Made by a program: the position numbers and the translations under genes. Below the pieces are notes generated by a model. That model ran no database searches and was not told the DNA's origin. It was given only the letters and a program-made list of their open reading frames with translations. This document shows, piece after piece, positions 45,513-53,777 of a stretch of 64,000 nucleotides of DNA. Source of the stretch: Nocardioides sp. (GTDB taxonomy: Bacteria > Actinomycetota > Actinomycetes > Propionibacteriales > Nocardioidaceae); contig JBAOIH010000001.1 in assembly GCA_037045645.1 (NCBI GenBank), forward strand, positions 1,836,001-1,900,000, in the 5' to 3' direction. The first letter of the stretch is position 1. Each line of letters starts with the position of its first letter.

Positions 45513-46787
45513 ATGTCACCTGCCCCGGTCGGAGCCCGCCTCTGGACATGGGCGGTGCTCCTCGGTCTCACCGGTCAACTCGCCTGGGCGATCGAGAACA
45601 TGTACCTCAACGTGTTCGTCTACGACACGATCACCGACTCCCCCACAGTGCTCGCGGTCCTCGTCGCCTCCAGCGCCATCGCCGCGACCGTCGCGACCCT
45701 GCTCGCCGGGGCCGCGTCCGACCGACGCGGTCGGCGCAAGGAGTTCATCGCGATCGGGTACGTCCTGTGGGGTCTGTCCACGCTCGGCTTCGGATTCCTC
45801 GACGACGCTCCCCGGCTACTCCCGGGAGTGAACGCGGTCACGGTCGCGATCGTGGCAGTCATCCTGCTCGACTGTCTGATGAGCGCGCTCGGCGCGACGG
45901 CCAACGACGCAGCGTTCAACTCGTGGATCACCGACTCGACCGACCCCACCAATCGCGGTCGAGTCGACGGCGTCTTGGCGATGCTGCCGCTGCTGGCCAT
46001 GCTCCTGGTCTTCGGTGCCCTCGACCCGCTCACCCGCGACGGCCAGTGGCGCCTCTTCTTCGCAATTGTCGGCGGTCTGACCACCCTGGTCGGCCTGATC
46101 GCCTGGATGGGCCTTCGCGACACGGCCACACCGCGGCCCAGCGGCACGTACGTCTCGTCGGTCCTGCACGGCTTGCGTCCTAGCACCGCGCGCCAGCATC
46201 CGCGTCTCTACCTCACGCTCGCCGCCTGGGCCGTGCTGGGGATCAGCACCCAGGTGTTCTTGCCGTTCCTGATCATCTACGTCCAGCGCTATCTCGACAT
46301 CGAGGCGTACGCAGTAGTGCTCGCCGCCGTGCTCCTCGGCGCCGCCCTCGCCAGTGTGCTCGGTGGTCGGGTGCTCGACCGAGTCGGCCCCACTCGTGCG
46401 CTCCTGCCCGTGGTCGCGCTCTATGTCACCGGACTCCTGGCGATGTATTTCGCGCGCGGGATGGTCCCGGTGATCCTGGCCGGCATCGTGACCATGTCGG
46501 GGATGATGCTCGCGATCGCCGCCCTCTCGGCGACCGTACGCAACCACACGCCTGCCGATCGGGTCGGTCAGGTGCAGGGTTTGCGGATGGTGGCCGCGGT
46601 GCTGCTGCCGATGGTGGTCGGCCCGTTCCTGGGCGCCGCGGTCATCGCCGGTGCCAACGAGACGTACGTCGACCTCGGGGTGACCAAGACCGTGCCCACA
46701 CCGTGGGTCTTTCCGACCTCTGCTGTCGTGGTGCTCCTGATCATCTGGCCGGTGACGCGACTGCGTCGGGTGGAGACGCCCGCATGA
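45513..46787 (+). CDS. MFS transporter
   Basis: 424 residues with about 12 hydrophobic helices. The loop 2-3 motif GAASDRRGRRKEF and its second-half equivalent GGRVLDRVGPTRA are present. It overlaps the following GH2 glycosidase by 4 nt (ATGA), so the pair probably takes up and hydrolyses a beta-linked sugar; that is an inference from coupling. The central region includes WITDSTDPTNRGRVDG, as in several carbohydrate exporters and importers. The 45513 ATG was chosen because of the -10 box 6 nt upstream. Confidence 0.88.
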   Translation: MSPAPVGARLWTWAVLLGLTGQLAWAIENMYLNVFVYDTITDSPTVLAVLVASSAIAATVATLLAGAASDRRGRRKEFIAIGYVLWGLSTLGFGFLDDAPRLLPGVNAVTVAIVAVILLDCLMSALGATANDAAFNSWITDSTDPTNRGRVDGVLAMLPLLAMLLVFGALDPLTRDGQWRLFFAIVGGLTTLVGLIAWMGLRDTATPRPSGTYVSSVLHGLRPSTARQHPRLYLTLAAWAVLGISTQVFLPFLIIYVQRYLDIEAYAVVLAAVLLGAALASVLGGRVLDRVGPTRALLPVVALYVTGLLAMYFARGMVPVILAGIVTMSGMMLAIAALSATVRNHTPADRVGQVQGLRMVAAVLLPMVVGPFLGAAVIAGANETYVDLGVTKTVPTPWVFPTSAVVVLLIIWPVTRLRRVETPA

Positions 46788-48520
46788 TCACGCGATGGGG
46801 TGAGGACCTCGACCGCGACGCCGTTCTCCAGGAATACCCGCGGCCACAGTTGGTGCGCGATTCGTACCTCAATCTCAACGGCCTCTGGGAGTACGCGATC
46901 ACCGACGCCGCGTCGGGCCAACCGCAGCGTTGGGACGGGCAGATTCTCGTCCCGTTCTCTCCTGAGGCGCCGCTGTCCGGGGTCGAGCGGACGCTCCAAC
47001 CACACGAAGCGCTCTGGTATCGACGCACTGTCGAGGTGCCCGAGGGCTTTCGACGCGATCGCCTGCTCCTGCATTTCGGGGCGGTCGACCAGGACTGTGA
47101 AATCTGGATCGACGCACGACCCGTGGGCGATCACGCCGGCGGTTACCTCCCCTTCGTCCTGGACATCAGCCAGGCCAGCGACACGTTCGAGATCGTGGTT
47201 CGAGTGCGCGACGTCACCGACACCTCCTGGCGCAGCCGAGGCAAACAGAAACTCCAACCCGGTGGCATCTGGTATTCACCGCACTCCGGCATCTGGCAGA
47301 CCGTCTGGCTGGAGTCGGTGCCGAGGTCGTACGTCCGCCAACTCGTGCTGACGCCGCACCTGGACTCCGGCGAGGTCGAGATCCTGGTGCTGGCCAGCGA
47401 GCCGGGCCGCGCCGAGGTGAGCATCGAGGGAACCGAAATCGTCGCCGAGGTGCCCACCGGCGTACCGACTCGCCTGCGGCTGCACGACGTACGCCCCTGG
47501 TCACCCGAGGATCCGCACCTCTACGACCTCGAGGTGACGCTGGGCGAGGACCGAGTACGCAGCTATTTCGCGATGCGCTCCTTCGGCACGGGGGCGGACG
47601 GGCGAGGTCGCACGAGACTGCTGCTCAACGGCGAGCCGTACCTTCAGGCCGGGCTGCTCGACCAGGGCTACTGGCCCGACGGGCTGTGCACACCGCCCTC
47701 GGACGCGGCGATGGTCTTCGACATCACGACGGCCAAGGATCTCGGATTCACCATGCTGCGCAAACACATCAAGATCGAGCCGCTGCGGTGGTATCACCAC
47801 TGCGACCGTCTCGGGATGCTGGTGTGGCAGGACCTGGTCAACGGCGGGCGGTCGTACTCCCATGCGGTGGTCACGGCACCGGCCTTCGTGCCGTTGCGGT
47901 TCAGCGACCGGCGCTATCGCCTGTTCGGCCGTCAGGACGAGGAGGGTCGAGACGAGTTCCTGCGCGAGCTCGACGACACCGTCGACCTGTTGCGCAGCGT
48001 CCCCTGCCTGGCCGCGTGGGTGCCGTTCAACGAGGGGTGGGGCCAGTTCGATGCCGTCGCTGCTGCCGAGCGGATGTCGGCGCTCGACCCCACCCGACCG
48101 ATCGATGCGGCCAGCGGCTGGCACCACCAGGGCGGCGGTGACATCGTCAGCCGTCACGTCTACTTCCGGCCCTATCGCCTGGCTCGCAAGGATGTCGACG
48201 ACCCGCGGGCCGCAGTGCTCTCGGAGTACGGCGGCTACTCCCACCGCGTCGAGGGGCACACCTGGAGCGAGAAGAACTTCGGCTATCGGACGTTCGCCGA
48301 GCAGCAGGCGTACGAAGACGCTTTCGTGCGTCTCCAGGACGAGCAGGTCGGTCGGGCTGTGGAGGCTGGTCTGGCGGGGTTCGTCTACACCCAGCTCACC
48401 GACGTCGAGCAGGAGACCAACGGACTGATCACCTACGACCGTCGCGTGGTCAAGGTCGACGGTGATCGGGCCCGGGAGTCGAACGCGCGCCTGCGAGACC
48501 GCTTCGCGCGGGCGATCTGA
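46784..48520 (+). CDS. Glycoside hydrolase family 2 (beta-galactosidase/glucuronidase-like)
   Basis: 578 residues: an N-terminal jelly-roll sugar-binding domain (NLNGLWEYAIT, LLLHFGAVDQDCEIWID), an Ig-like domain (WSPEDPHLYDLEV) and a TIM barrel. The acid/base glutamate is Glu417 in PFNEGWGQF and the nucleophile is probably Glu481 in LSEYGGYS. It is shorter than LacZ and lacks its large C-terminal domain. No signal peptide, so it acts in the cytoplasm on sugars imported by the coupled MFS protein. The exact glycoside cannot be told. Confidence 0.92.
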   Translation: MITRWGEDLDRDAVLQEYPRPQLVRDSYLNLNGLWEYAITDAASGQPQRWDGQILVPFSPEAPLSGVERTLQPHEALWYRRTVEVPEGFRRDRLLLHFGAVDQDCEIWIDARPVGDHAGGYLPFVLDISQASDTFEIVVRVRDVTDTSWRSRGKQKLQPGGIWYSPHSGIWQTVWLESVPRSYVRQLVLTPHLDSGEVEILVLASEPGRAEVSIEGTEIVAEVPTGVPTRLRLHDVRPWSPEDPHLYDLEVTLGEDRVRSYFAMRSFGTGADGRGRTRLLLNGEPYLQAGLLDQGYWPDGLCTPPSDAAMVFDITTAKDLGFTMLRKHIKIEPLRWYHHCDRLGMLVWQDLVNGGRSYSHAVVTAPAFVPLRFSDRRYRLFGRQDEEGRDEFLRELDDTVDLLRSVPCLAAWVPFNEGWGQFDAVAAAERMSALDPTRPIDAASGWHHQGGGDIVSRHVYFRPYRLARKDVDDPRAAVLSEYGGYSHRVEGHTWSEKNFGYRTFAEQQAYEDAFVRLQDEQVGRAVEAGLAGFVYTQLTDVEQETNGLITYDRRVVKVDGDRARESNARLRDRFARAI

Positions 48521-48522
48521 GT

Positions 48523-49104
48523 TCAGGTGAGTTCGCGTACGAGCCCGGCATCTGTCCACGTTGGCCACGCCGCTTGGCCGAGGACGACACCGCGTTCGCA
48601 CCGGACCACCTCGCGAAACGGGGTAGCCGCAACCGTGTTGTCGTAGAAACTTGCCCGATCCACGACCCGGCTCGCGCTCGCCACGTAGCTCCACAGTCGG
48701 GCATGGCGCTGCCTGATCTTGACGACGGGCACGTCGTGACCACCGCGACGGACGCGCTCCGCGACGCGGGCAACACTCAACTCCACCGGCACGAGCATGA
48801 CGTGCAGGTGGATCAGATAGCCGAGTGCCGCGGCCCGGTGCACCAGATCGAGTTTGCTGCGATGACTGAACACGGTTTCGGTGACGAAGGACTGCTGTTG
48901 GGCGAGCAGGGCATCGCGTTCGAGCGCGGCCAGGCGCGAGGCGTCGTACGCGTGCACCGCCTCCTGTCCGGGCCACTCGCGCGCCGCAATCAGATCCGCA
49001 TTCACGAAGGGCAGGTGAGTCGCCGCGATCAGCACGTCGACGGCGTAGGAAGACTTGCCCGACCCGTTCGGCCCTGCCAACAGATGCAATACCGGTGTGC
49101 TCAC
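48523..49104 (-). CDS. Zeta-toxin-like P-loop kinase
   Basis: 193 residues. The P-loop is LLAGPNGSGKSSYA (residues 8-21), followed by FVNADLIAAREWP and FVTETVFSHRSKL, all patterns of the zeta toxin/UNAG-kinase-like family. In that family the kinase phosphorylates a cell-wall sugar nucleotide; whether this member does so is unknown. The GTG start overlaps the stop of the upstream ParD-like gene by 4 nt. The antitoxin-first order and coupling indicate a toxin-antitoxin pair. It is convergent with the GH2 gene with almost no gap. Confidence 0.82.
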   Translation of the reverse strand: MSTPVLHLLAGPNGSGKSSYAVDVLIAATHLPFVNADLIAAREWPGQEAVHAYDASRLAALERDALLAQQQSFVTETVFSHRSKLDLVHRAAALGYLIHLHVMLVPVELSVARVAERVRRGGHDVPVVKIRQRHARLWSYVASASRVVDRASFYDNTVAATPFREVVRCERGVVLGQAAWPTWTDAGLVRELT

Positions 49105-49445
49105 GCGTGTTCGTGGACCGTCCCGTCATCGTCGGCTTCTGACCAGGACTCACCGCTCGTACGGAATGTGTCCGCATAGTTCAGCGTTCCGCGCAGGTGC
49201 TCGATCGACTCCTCCCAGGCGGCGCGTACGACCGCCTGATCCGGGTCCGACAGCGCGTCGTAGGACACCTGACCGGCCAGCACACGCTCGATGTCTTTGG
49301 TGCTGACCCGGCTGGAGGCCTCGAGTTCACGACCGAGTCGCGCCCAGTGCGCGAGTTGCTGGGTCGCACTGCGACTCATCCGGGCACCGGTGGCCCGAGC
49401 CGCTTCGAACAACTCGGCCTCGACGCGCGTGGGGATTGTCGTCAT
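49101..49445 (-). CDS. ParD-like antitoxin
   Basis: 114 residues from the ATG at 49445, preceded by GAGGTGA; an upstream in-frame ATG would lack a ribosome site. The first half (TTIPTRVEAELFEAARATGARMSRSATQQLAHWARLGRELE) fits the ParD-like family with a ribbon-helix-helix or related DNA-binding start; the acidic C-terminus (SWSEADDDGTVHEHA) would contact the toxin. It is coupled to the zeta-like gene. A palindrome in its promoter suggests autoregulation. Confidence 0.8.
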   Translation of the reverse strand: MTTIPTRVEAELFEAARATGARMSRSATQQLAHWARLGRELEASSRVSTKDIERVLAGQVSYDALSDPDQAVVRAAWEESIEHLRGTLNYADTFRTSGESWSEADDDGTVHEHA

Positions 49446-49465
49446 GGGAATCACCTCGCCAGCAG

Positions 49466-49482
49466 TGTAGCAATCTGCTACA
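49466..49482 (-). promoter_or_regulatory. Operator-like palindrome of the toxin-antitoxin pair
   Basis: TGTAGCA-N3-TGCTACA, a perfect 7-bp inverted repeat, starts 21 nt before the antitoxin ATG. On the minus strand its proximal arm overlaps a possible -10 box TACACT (49464-49469). This is the expected site for antitoxin self-repression. Confidence 0.65.
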
Positions 49483-49551
49483 GCCCGGCTGTGACGCTCC
49501 TGTGATCCGTGCGTCACGGGCACCACACGTGGTCTGACGAAAGTGGTGTTC

Positions 49552-49566
49552 GCCGGAAGTTCCGGC
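49552..49566. promoter_or_regulatory. Inverted repeat before the paralogous exported-protein pair
   Basis: GCCGGAA-G-TTCCGGC lies 26 nt before the ATG at 49593. A second imperfect palindrome (ACCAC-AC-GTGGT) is at 49522-49533. Either may be an operator; the nearest candidate regulator is the response regulator at 51747-52400. They could also form an mRNA leader hairpin. Confidence 0.4.
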
Positions 49567-49592
49567 CCAACCCCCGATCCTCAGGAGCACCC

Positions 49593-50099
49593 ATGTTCGC
49601 CAAGATCCGTCAGTCCGTCGCTTTCCTCGCCGGAGGCGTCGCCATCACCGCCGCCGCCGTCGGTGCCGCCGCTGTCGCCGACACCGGCGCCGAGCCGGAC
49701 ACCACACCCGTGACCAGCGAGGTCTCCCAGGCGGCAGCCGACGCCACCTTCCTGATCGAATGCGTCGAGGACAACGTCGTCAACCAGCCCCGCACCTTCA
49801 CCCTCAGCTGCGCCGACGCCAACGAGGTCCTCGACAACCTCACCTGGACCAACTGGGGCGCCGACGAGGCCACCGCCAGCGGCGTGGTCGCGAGCAACGA
49901 CTGTGACCCGAACTGCGCAGAGGGCGAGATGAAGTCCTACCCCGTCACCGTCGTGGCCAGTGACCTGGTCCAGGGCGAGGCCTCGCAGACGTACGGCACG
50001 CTGACCGTGGTCTACAGCGGCGACCGCCCCGAGGGCGCCGAGCAGACCGAGACCGTTAAGGTCCAGACCGTGGAAGCGATCAGCGGCCTGGACCAGTGA
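49593..50099 (+). CDS. Exported protein, paralogue 1 of a tandem pair
   Basis: 168 residues from the ATG at 49593, with AGGAG upstream. The N-terminus is a signal peptide or anchor (SVAFLAGGVAITAAAVGAAAVA). The mature domain begins DATFLIECVEDNVVNQP and has four conserved cysteines, in IECVED, LSCADA and NDCDPNC, shared with the next gene. TWTNWGADEATASG is the strongest common motif. I recognise no described family. It is followed after 7 nt by paralogue 2. Confidence 0.78.
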   Translation: MFAKIRQSVAFLAGGVAITAAAVGAAAVADTGAEPDTTPVTSEVSQAAADATFLIECVEDNVVNQPRTFTLSCADANEVLDNLTWTNWGADEATASGVVASNDCDPNCAEGEMKSYPVTVVASDLVQGEASQTYGTLTVVYSGDRPEGAEQTETVKVQTVEAISGLDQ

Positions 50100-50106
50100 G
50101 CCCTGC

Positions 50107-50562
50107 GTGAGAGTCCGCTCCGTCCTGGTCGGCGCCCTCCTGGTCTTGGGGGGCGCCGGCTGTGGCATCGCGGATGAGGTTCCCGTACGCGACGTGACCT
50201 CGGCCCCTGCAGCCGATCGGGTCTATCTGATGGAGTGCGTGGAGGATCAACTCGTCCAGCAACCCGCGTCGTTCACCCTTGCCTGCGCCGATGCCGGCGA
50301 GAGTCTGGATGCGCTGGAATGGCAGGACTGGGGCGCCGACAACGCGACCGCCACCGGCCAGGTCGTCGTGACCGACTGCGAACCCGATTGCGCAAACGGC
50401 ACCCTGAAGCGTTACGACGTCCGTGTCGTGGCCGACCGACTCGTAGCAGGCGAAGCCCTCCAGACGTACGGACGGCTGCGCGTCACACCGACGGGCGACA
50501 AGCCGGACTTCTGGCACGCCACCGAGACCTATCGCCTGCCCACGGTCGAGTCAGCCGGCTGA
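50107..50562 (+). CDS. Putative lipoprotein, paralogue 2 of a tandem pair
   Basis: 151 residues with signal and lipobox (LGGAGC). The mature body aligns with the preceding protein along its whole length: MECVEDQLVQQP, LACADAGESLD, WQDWGADNATATG, TDCEPDCANGTLKRYDV, GEALQTYGRL. One copy is thus secreted or anchored by a helix and the other lipid-anchored. Start is a GTG 7 nt after the previous stop. The last 12 nt overlap the convergent histidine kinase gene. Confidence 0.78.
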   Translation: MRVRSVLVGALLVLGGAGCGIADEVPVRDVTSAPAADRVYLMECVEDQLVQQPASFTLACADAGESLDALEWQDWGADNATATGQVVVTDCEPDCANGTLKRYDVRVVADRLVAGEALQTYGRLRVTPTGDKPDFWHATETYRLPTVESAG

Positions 50563-51750
50563 CCCACCACCGACCAGCGCGTCGCCGAAGGTGAGCGTGG
50601 CCACGGCCCCGTCGTCGTTGGCAAGGGTCAGCCTGGCGCCGAGCAGCTCGGCCTGCGCGGACGCGATGGCCAGGCCCAGGCCCGACCCGGCCGCACCGGA
50701 GTGCCGACGGAATCGCAGTGGTCCTTGGGTCAACACCTGCTCGGGATAACCCGGACCATCGTCGCGCACCTCGATCGAGGCACCCCTGACGGTGACGGTG
50801 ACGCGCTGGCCACCATGCGCGGCGGCGTTGCGGACCAGGTTCGACACGATCAGGTGGACGCGACGCGGATCGGTCTCCACGACCGCCGGATCCTCGACCA
50901 CCAGGGTGGCTTGCTCGGTCGCGTCCGTGGCCAAGACACCGAGATCCACCGGCTCGCGCCGCACCTCGGCCTGACCGCTCTCGGCACGGAAGAGTTCGAG
51001 CAGATCCTCGACCAGACGCCGCAGCCGGTCGACCTGACGGCGTACGAGCGCCGAGGATTCGTCTTCGGGGAGCAACTCGGCCGAGGTCACCAGGGCTGTG
51101 AGAGGCGTACGCAACTCGTGTGCCACGTCGGCACCGAACTGTCGTTCGCGTTCCACCCGGGCGGCCAGCGCGGCCGTCATCTCGTCGACGGCCTGGGACA
51201 GGGCCGTGACCTCGTCTCTCCCCCCCACCACGGCGGTGAGGTCGTGTTCGCCCGAGGCTGCCAATCCGGCAGCGCGGCGCAGTCGGCGCGACAGCCCCGT
51301 AGCCGCCCACCAGCCCAGCAGTGCGGCTGCCAGGAAGGCGATCAACCCTGCGAAGAGCAACGACTGCCGCAAGGCGGTCTGTTCGTCGCGCAACGGCGCC
51401 GCGTCGAGGCGTACGTTCATCACCACCTCGGGACCGAGGCGTTCTGCTGCCCACATCTTCGATCCGTCGAAGAAGGTGGCCTGGTCCCCTACCTGGTCAA
51501 GCGTCGCGATCAGCGCCTTGGGCGGGCCGTCGGCCGCGATCGAGGCGCCCTGGGTAAGCCGCCCGTTCACGCTGTAGACCAATGCGGCCGCGGCGAGTCG
51601 TTCGTTGGCCTGCTCGCGCAATCGCTCGCGCCCGTCCACACCGGCTTGTTGCAACACCAGCGCGCCCACGACCACCAGCACGACGAGCGTGACGGCCGCC
51701 ATCGCCGCCGCGATCCGCGAGCGGATCGAGTGCCGCCAGCCGACCTTCAC
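50551..51750 (-). CDS. Sensor histidine kinase
   Basis: 399 residues. Two membrane helices (about 12-33, AAAMAAVTLVVLVVVGALVL; and about 125-147, LLFAGLIAFLAAALLGWWAA) enclose a roughly 90-residue outer sensor region; then HAMP, the dimerisation/phospho-acceptor box DVAHELRTPLTAL, and an ATPase domain with NLVRNAAAHGG, DDGPGYP and GSGLGLAI. It forms a pair with the response regulator, whose stop overlaps its start by 4 nt. The outer stimulus is unknown; the convergent exported paralogues are candidates for partners or targets. Confidence 0.93.
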   Translation of the reverse strand: MKVGWRHSIRSRIAAAMAAVTLVVLVVVGALVLQQAGVDGRERLREQANERLAAAALVYSVNGRLTQGASIAADGPPKALIATLDQVGDQATFFDGSKMWAAERLGPEVVMNVRLDAAPLRDEQTALRQSLLFAGLIAFLAAALLGWWAATGLSRRLRRAAGLAASGEHDLTAVVGGRDEVTALSQAVDEMTAALAARVERERQFGADVAHELRTPLTALVTSAELLPEDESSALVRRQVDRLRRLVEDLLELFRAESGQAEVRREPVDLGVLATDATEQATLVVEDPAVVETDPRRVHLIVSNLVRNAAAHGGQRVTVTVRGASIEVRDDGPGYPEQVLTQGPLRFRRHSGAAGSGLGLAIASAQAELLGARLTLANDDGAVATLTFGDALVGGGSAG

Positions 51751-52400
51751 TGCCGGACCAGTTTGTAGCCTGCACCCCGCACGGTCGCGATCGTGTCGGC
51801 ACCGATCTTGGAACGCAGTCGCTGGATATTGACGTCCACGACGCGCGGGTCGCCCCAGTCGCTGCTGCCCCAGACGTGGTCGAGCAGTTGGTCGCGCGAC
51901 AGCACCGCACCGATGTGGTCGAGCAGCACCGAGAGCAGGCGGAACTCGGTCGCACTCAGTTGCACCGGCTCGCCGGCCTTGGTCAGTGTCATCCCGGCCC
52001 GGTCGATCTCCAGGTCACCGAGCCGTTCGGTCTCCTGGCGCGTCGCACCCCGGCGTACGACCGCGCGCAGCCGCGCCGCCAGCACATCTCCGTCGAAGGG
52101 CTTGGTCACATAGTCGTCCGCCCCGGCTTCCAGCCCCATGACCTGGTCGCTCGAAAGATCACGGGCAGTCAGCAGTACGACCGGAAGGTCGCCGCGACTG
52201 CGAATGAGTTTGGTCAGCGCGATGCCGTCCTTGCCCGGCATCATCACGTCCAGCAGCGCCACGTCGACCACCTCGGTGACGAGTTTGGCCTCGGCGTCGG
52301 TGCCATCGTGCGCCGTGACCACGTCGAAGCCGTGCTTGCGCAAGATCAGTGCGGTCGTTTCGCGCAGGTCTGCGTCGTCTTCGGCTAGCAGCACTCTCAC
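51747..52400 (-). CDS. OmpR/PhoB-family response regulator
   Basis: 217 residues: receiver domain with the acidic pair LAEDDADL, phosphorylation aspartate in VALLDVMMPGKDG and the lysine in VTKPFDGD; then a winged-helix DNA-binding domain ending IATVRGAGYKLVRQ. It is the first gene of a two-gene operon with the histidine kinase. Downstream-target genes are not known; the palindromes at 49522-49566 are the closest candidate sites. Confidence 0.95.
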   Translation of the reverse strand: MRVLLAEDDADLRETTALILRKHGFDVVTAHDGTDAEAKLVTEVVDVALLDVMMPGKDGIALTKLIRSRGDLPVVLLTARDLSSDQVMGLEAGADDYVTKPFDGDVLAARLRAVVRRGATRQETERLGDLEIDRAGMTLTKAGEPVQLSATEFRLLSVLLDHIGAVLSRDQLLDHVWGSSDWGDPRVVDVNIQRLRSKIGADTIATVRGAGYKLVRQ

Positions 52401-52416
52401 GGGAGCACTCTAGGCA

Positions 52417-52502
52417 CTGACCTGTCGCGTCTGCGCACGAGAAACACGCTGACCTGTCGCGTCTGCTCACGAGAAACACGCTGACCTGTCGCGTCTGCTC
52501 AC
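52417..52502. repeat. 32-bp tandem repeat, about 2.7 copies
   Basis: CTGACCTGTCGCGTCTG starts at 52417, 52449 and 52481, an exact 32-bp period; copies are nearly identical (one G/T change). It sits upstream of the response-regulator gene and over the end of a small possible gene. No spacer variation or hairpin is visible, so it is not a CRISPR array. Confidence 0.88.
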
Positions 52503-52690
52503 TCCAGCGTGGCGAGATGGAACCCTGCGAGAGCCAGAATCGCACTGGCCAGCACCCTCCGGTGATCCACTGCAGGCTCGGTGGGTAATCCCACGGGCGG
52601 CGCAGGTGGCTCGGCACGGCAGCGTACGGACCCCAGCGCCGTCTCGATGCGCCACGCCAGCATCGCTGACTCGATGGGTTCGTCGAACAC
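52499..52690 (-). CDS. Possible small protein
   Basis: 63 residues, MFDEPIESAMLAWRIETAL to FHLATLE. Third codon positions are fairly GC-rich, and an amphipathic helix start plus a hydrophobic C-terminal helix (VLASAILALAGFHLATL) look protein-like. The stop codon is inside the last unit of the 32-bp tandem repeat. No ribosome site of note, no recognised family. It may be a short real gene or chance. Confidence 0.4.
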   Translation of the reverse strand: MFDEPIESAMLAWRIETALGSVRCRAEPPAPPVGLPTEPAVDHRRVLASAILALAGFHLATLE

Positions 52691-52741
52691 GCTCGGATCT
52701 CGGCGGGAGCGCTGCGGACGCGTGCGGGTTGGCGCGAGTTC

Positions 52742-53623
52742 TCAGATCAGGTGGAAGGTCTCCATCGAATCCAGCGCCGTCTCGGCTGCGAGGAACTTGG
52801 TGCGCATCGACCACCGCGTCCCGGTCGCGAGGAACCAGTCGTTGAGCATCAGCCCGTCCACCCACGCACTCAGCCGCACGGCCTGGAAGAACACCGGCGT
52901 AATGATCGGCGTGCCTGCCAGGAGGTCCACGGCGTCGCCGAACCAGAAGAGCCGGAAAAGGGGGCTCAGGTCCTGGCCATAGACGCGCTCGACATCTGCG
53001 GTCAGGCCGACGGTCGCGTCGACGAGCAGGTCGCCGATCGCGAAGAAGTCCTGCTGCTGCGCGACGCGGGTGTTCGCCAGGCGGATCGCCTCGGGAAAGT
53101 CGATGACCAGGTGTGCGATAAGTCCTTCGGCAGCCACACGGCCGACCGAGCGGTTGCAATCCGAGGCCATCGCGTAATAGCTGCGCCACTCGCGCGTCAT
53201 CGTGCCGCCGGTCAGATAGCCGCGCAGGTTGTCGAGATAGGCGACCACGAAGTTGCGCGAGACGCGCTCGACCCAGGTCGGGTACTGCCACCGCGAGGCG
53301 TCGCTGACCGGACCGGCGCCACTCACGAGGATCTGGCGGTAGAAGATCGCGAAGATCCCGCGGTGGTCGCGGGTAGCGCTGAACGTGCTCTCGATGACGT
53401 CGAGGCGTGCCTTGGCGTCCGCGAACGTGCGCAGCGTGCGGGTGTCGCTCGCCTGGAGCAGAGCGGCGCGCTGGGTCGAGGTCAGCGGCGTGGTGCAGTC
53501 GCTGTGGCGTACGGGCGCCGCCTCCGTGGAGGCCGACGCGGGCGCGGCGACGAGACCGAGCAGGCCGACGACGAGCAGCAGGCTGGACGCGAGGCCGGTG
53601 AGGCCGAGGCGGGTGCGCGACAT
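52742..53623 (-). CDS. DUF5995 family exported protein
   Basis: 293 residues with a signal peptide (LTGLASSLLLVVGLLGLVAAPASAS). The mature part is mostly helical and contains GIFAIFYRQILVSG, YLDNLRGYLTGG, ALIDFPEA-like (HLVIDFPEAIRLANTRV) and FRLFWFGDAVDLL, which match my memory of DUF5995 proteins. Function unknown. It lies alone, divergent from panB across 154 bp. Confidence 0.78.
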   Translation of the reverse strand: MSRTRLGLTGLASSLLLVVGLLGLVAAPASASTEAAPVRHSDCTTPLTSTQRAALLQASDTRTLRTFADAKARLDVIESTFSATRDHRGIFAIFYRQILVSGAGPVSDASRWQYPTWVERVSRNFVVAYLDNLRGYLTGGTMTREWRSYYAMASDCNRSVGRVAAEGLIAHLVIDFPEAIRLANTRVAQQQDFFAIGDLLVDATVGLTADVERVYGQDLSPLFRLFWFGDAVDLLAGTPIITPVFFQAVRLSAWVDGLMLNDWFLATGTRWSMRTKFLAAETALDSMETFHLI

Positions 53624-53777
53624 GGGAGAAAACTAGAACATGTTCCTGTTTCTGGCGAGAGCCGTCTCACCCGCCGTGAGCCGCGGCATAGTGCGCGGGT
53701 CGAGTGCCCCGACTAGCGTGGAGGCTGATCCGAGGACTCCCGTCGTGGAGCCGCGAGACGACTTTGAGGAGCACCAC

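Noticed and set aside
52417..52502. Candidate CRISPR array
   Set aside because: Units are contiguous and identical, with no unique spacers, and no cas genes are near.
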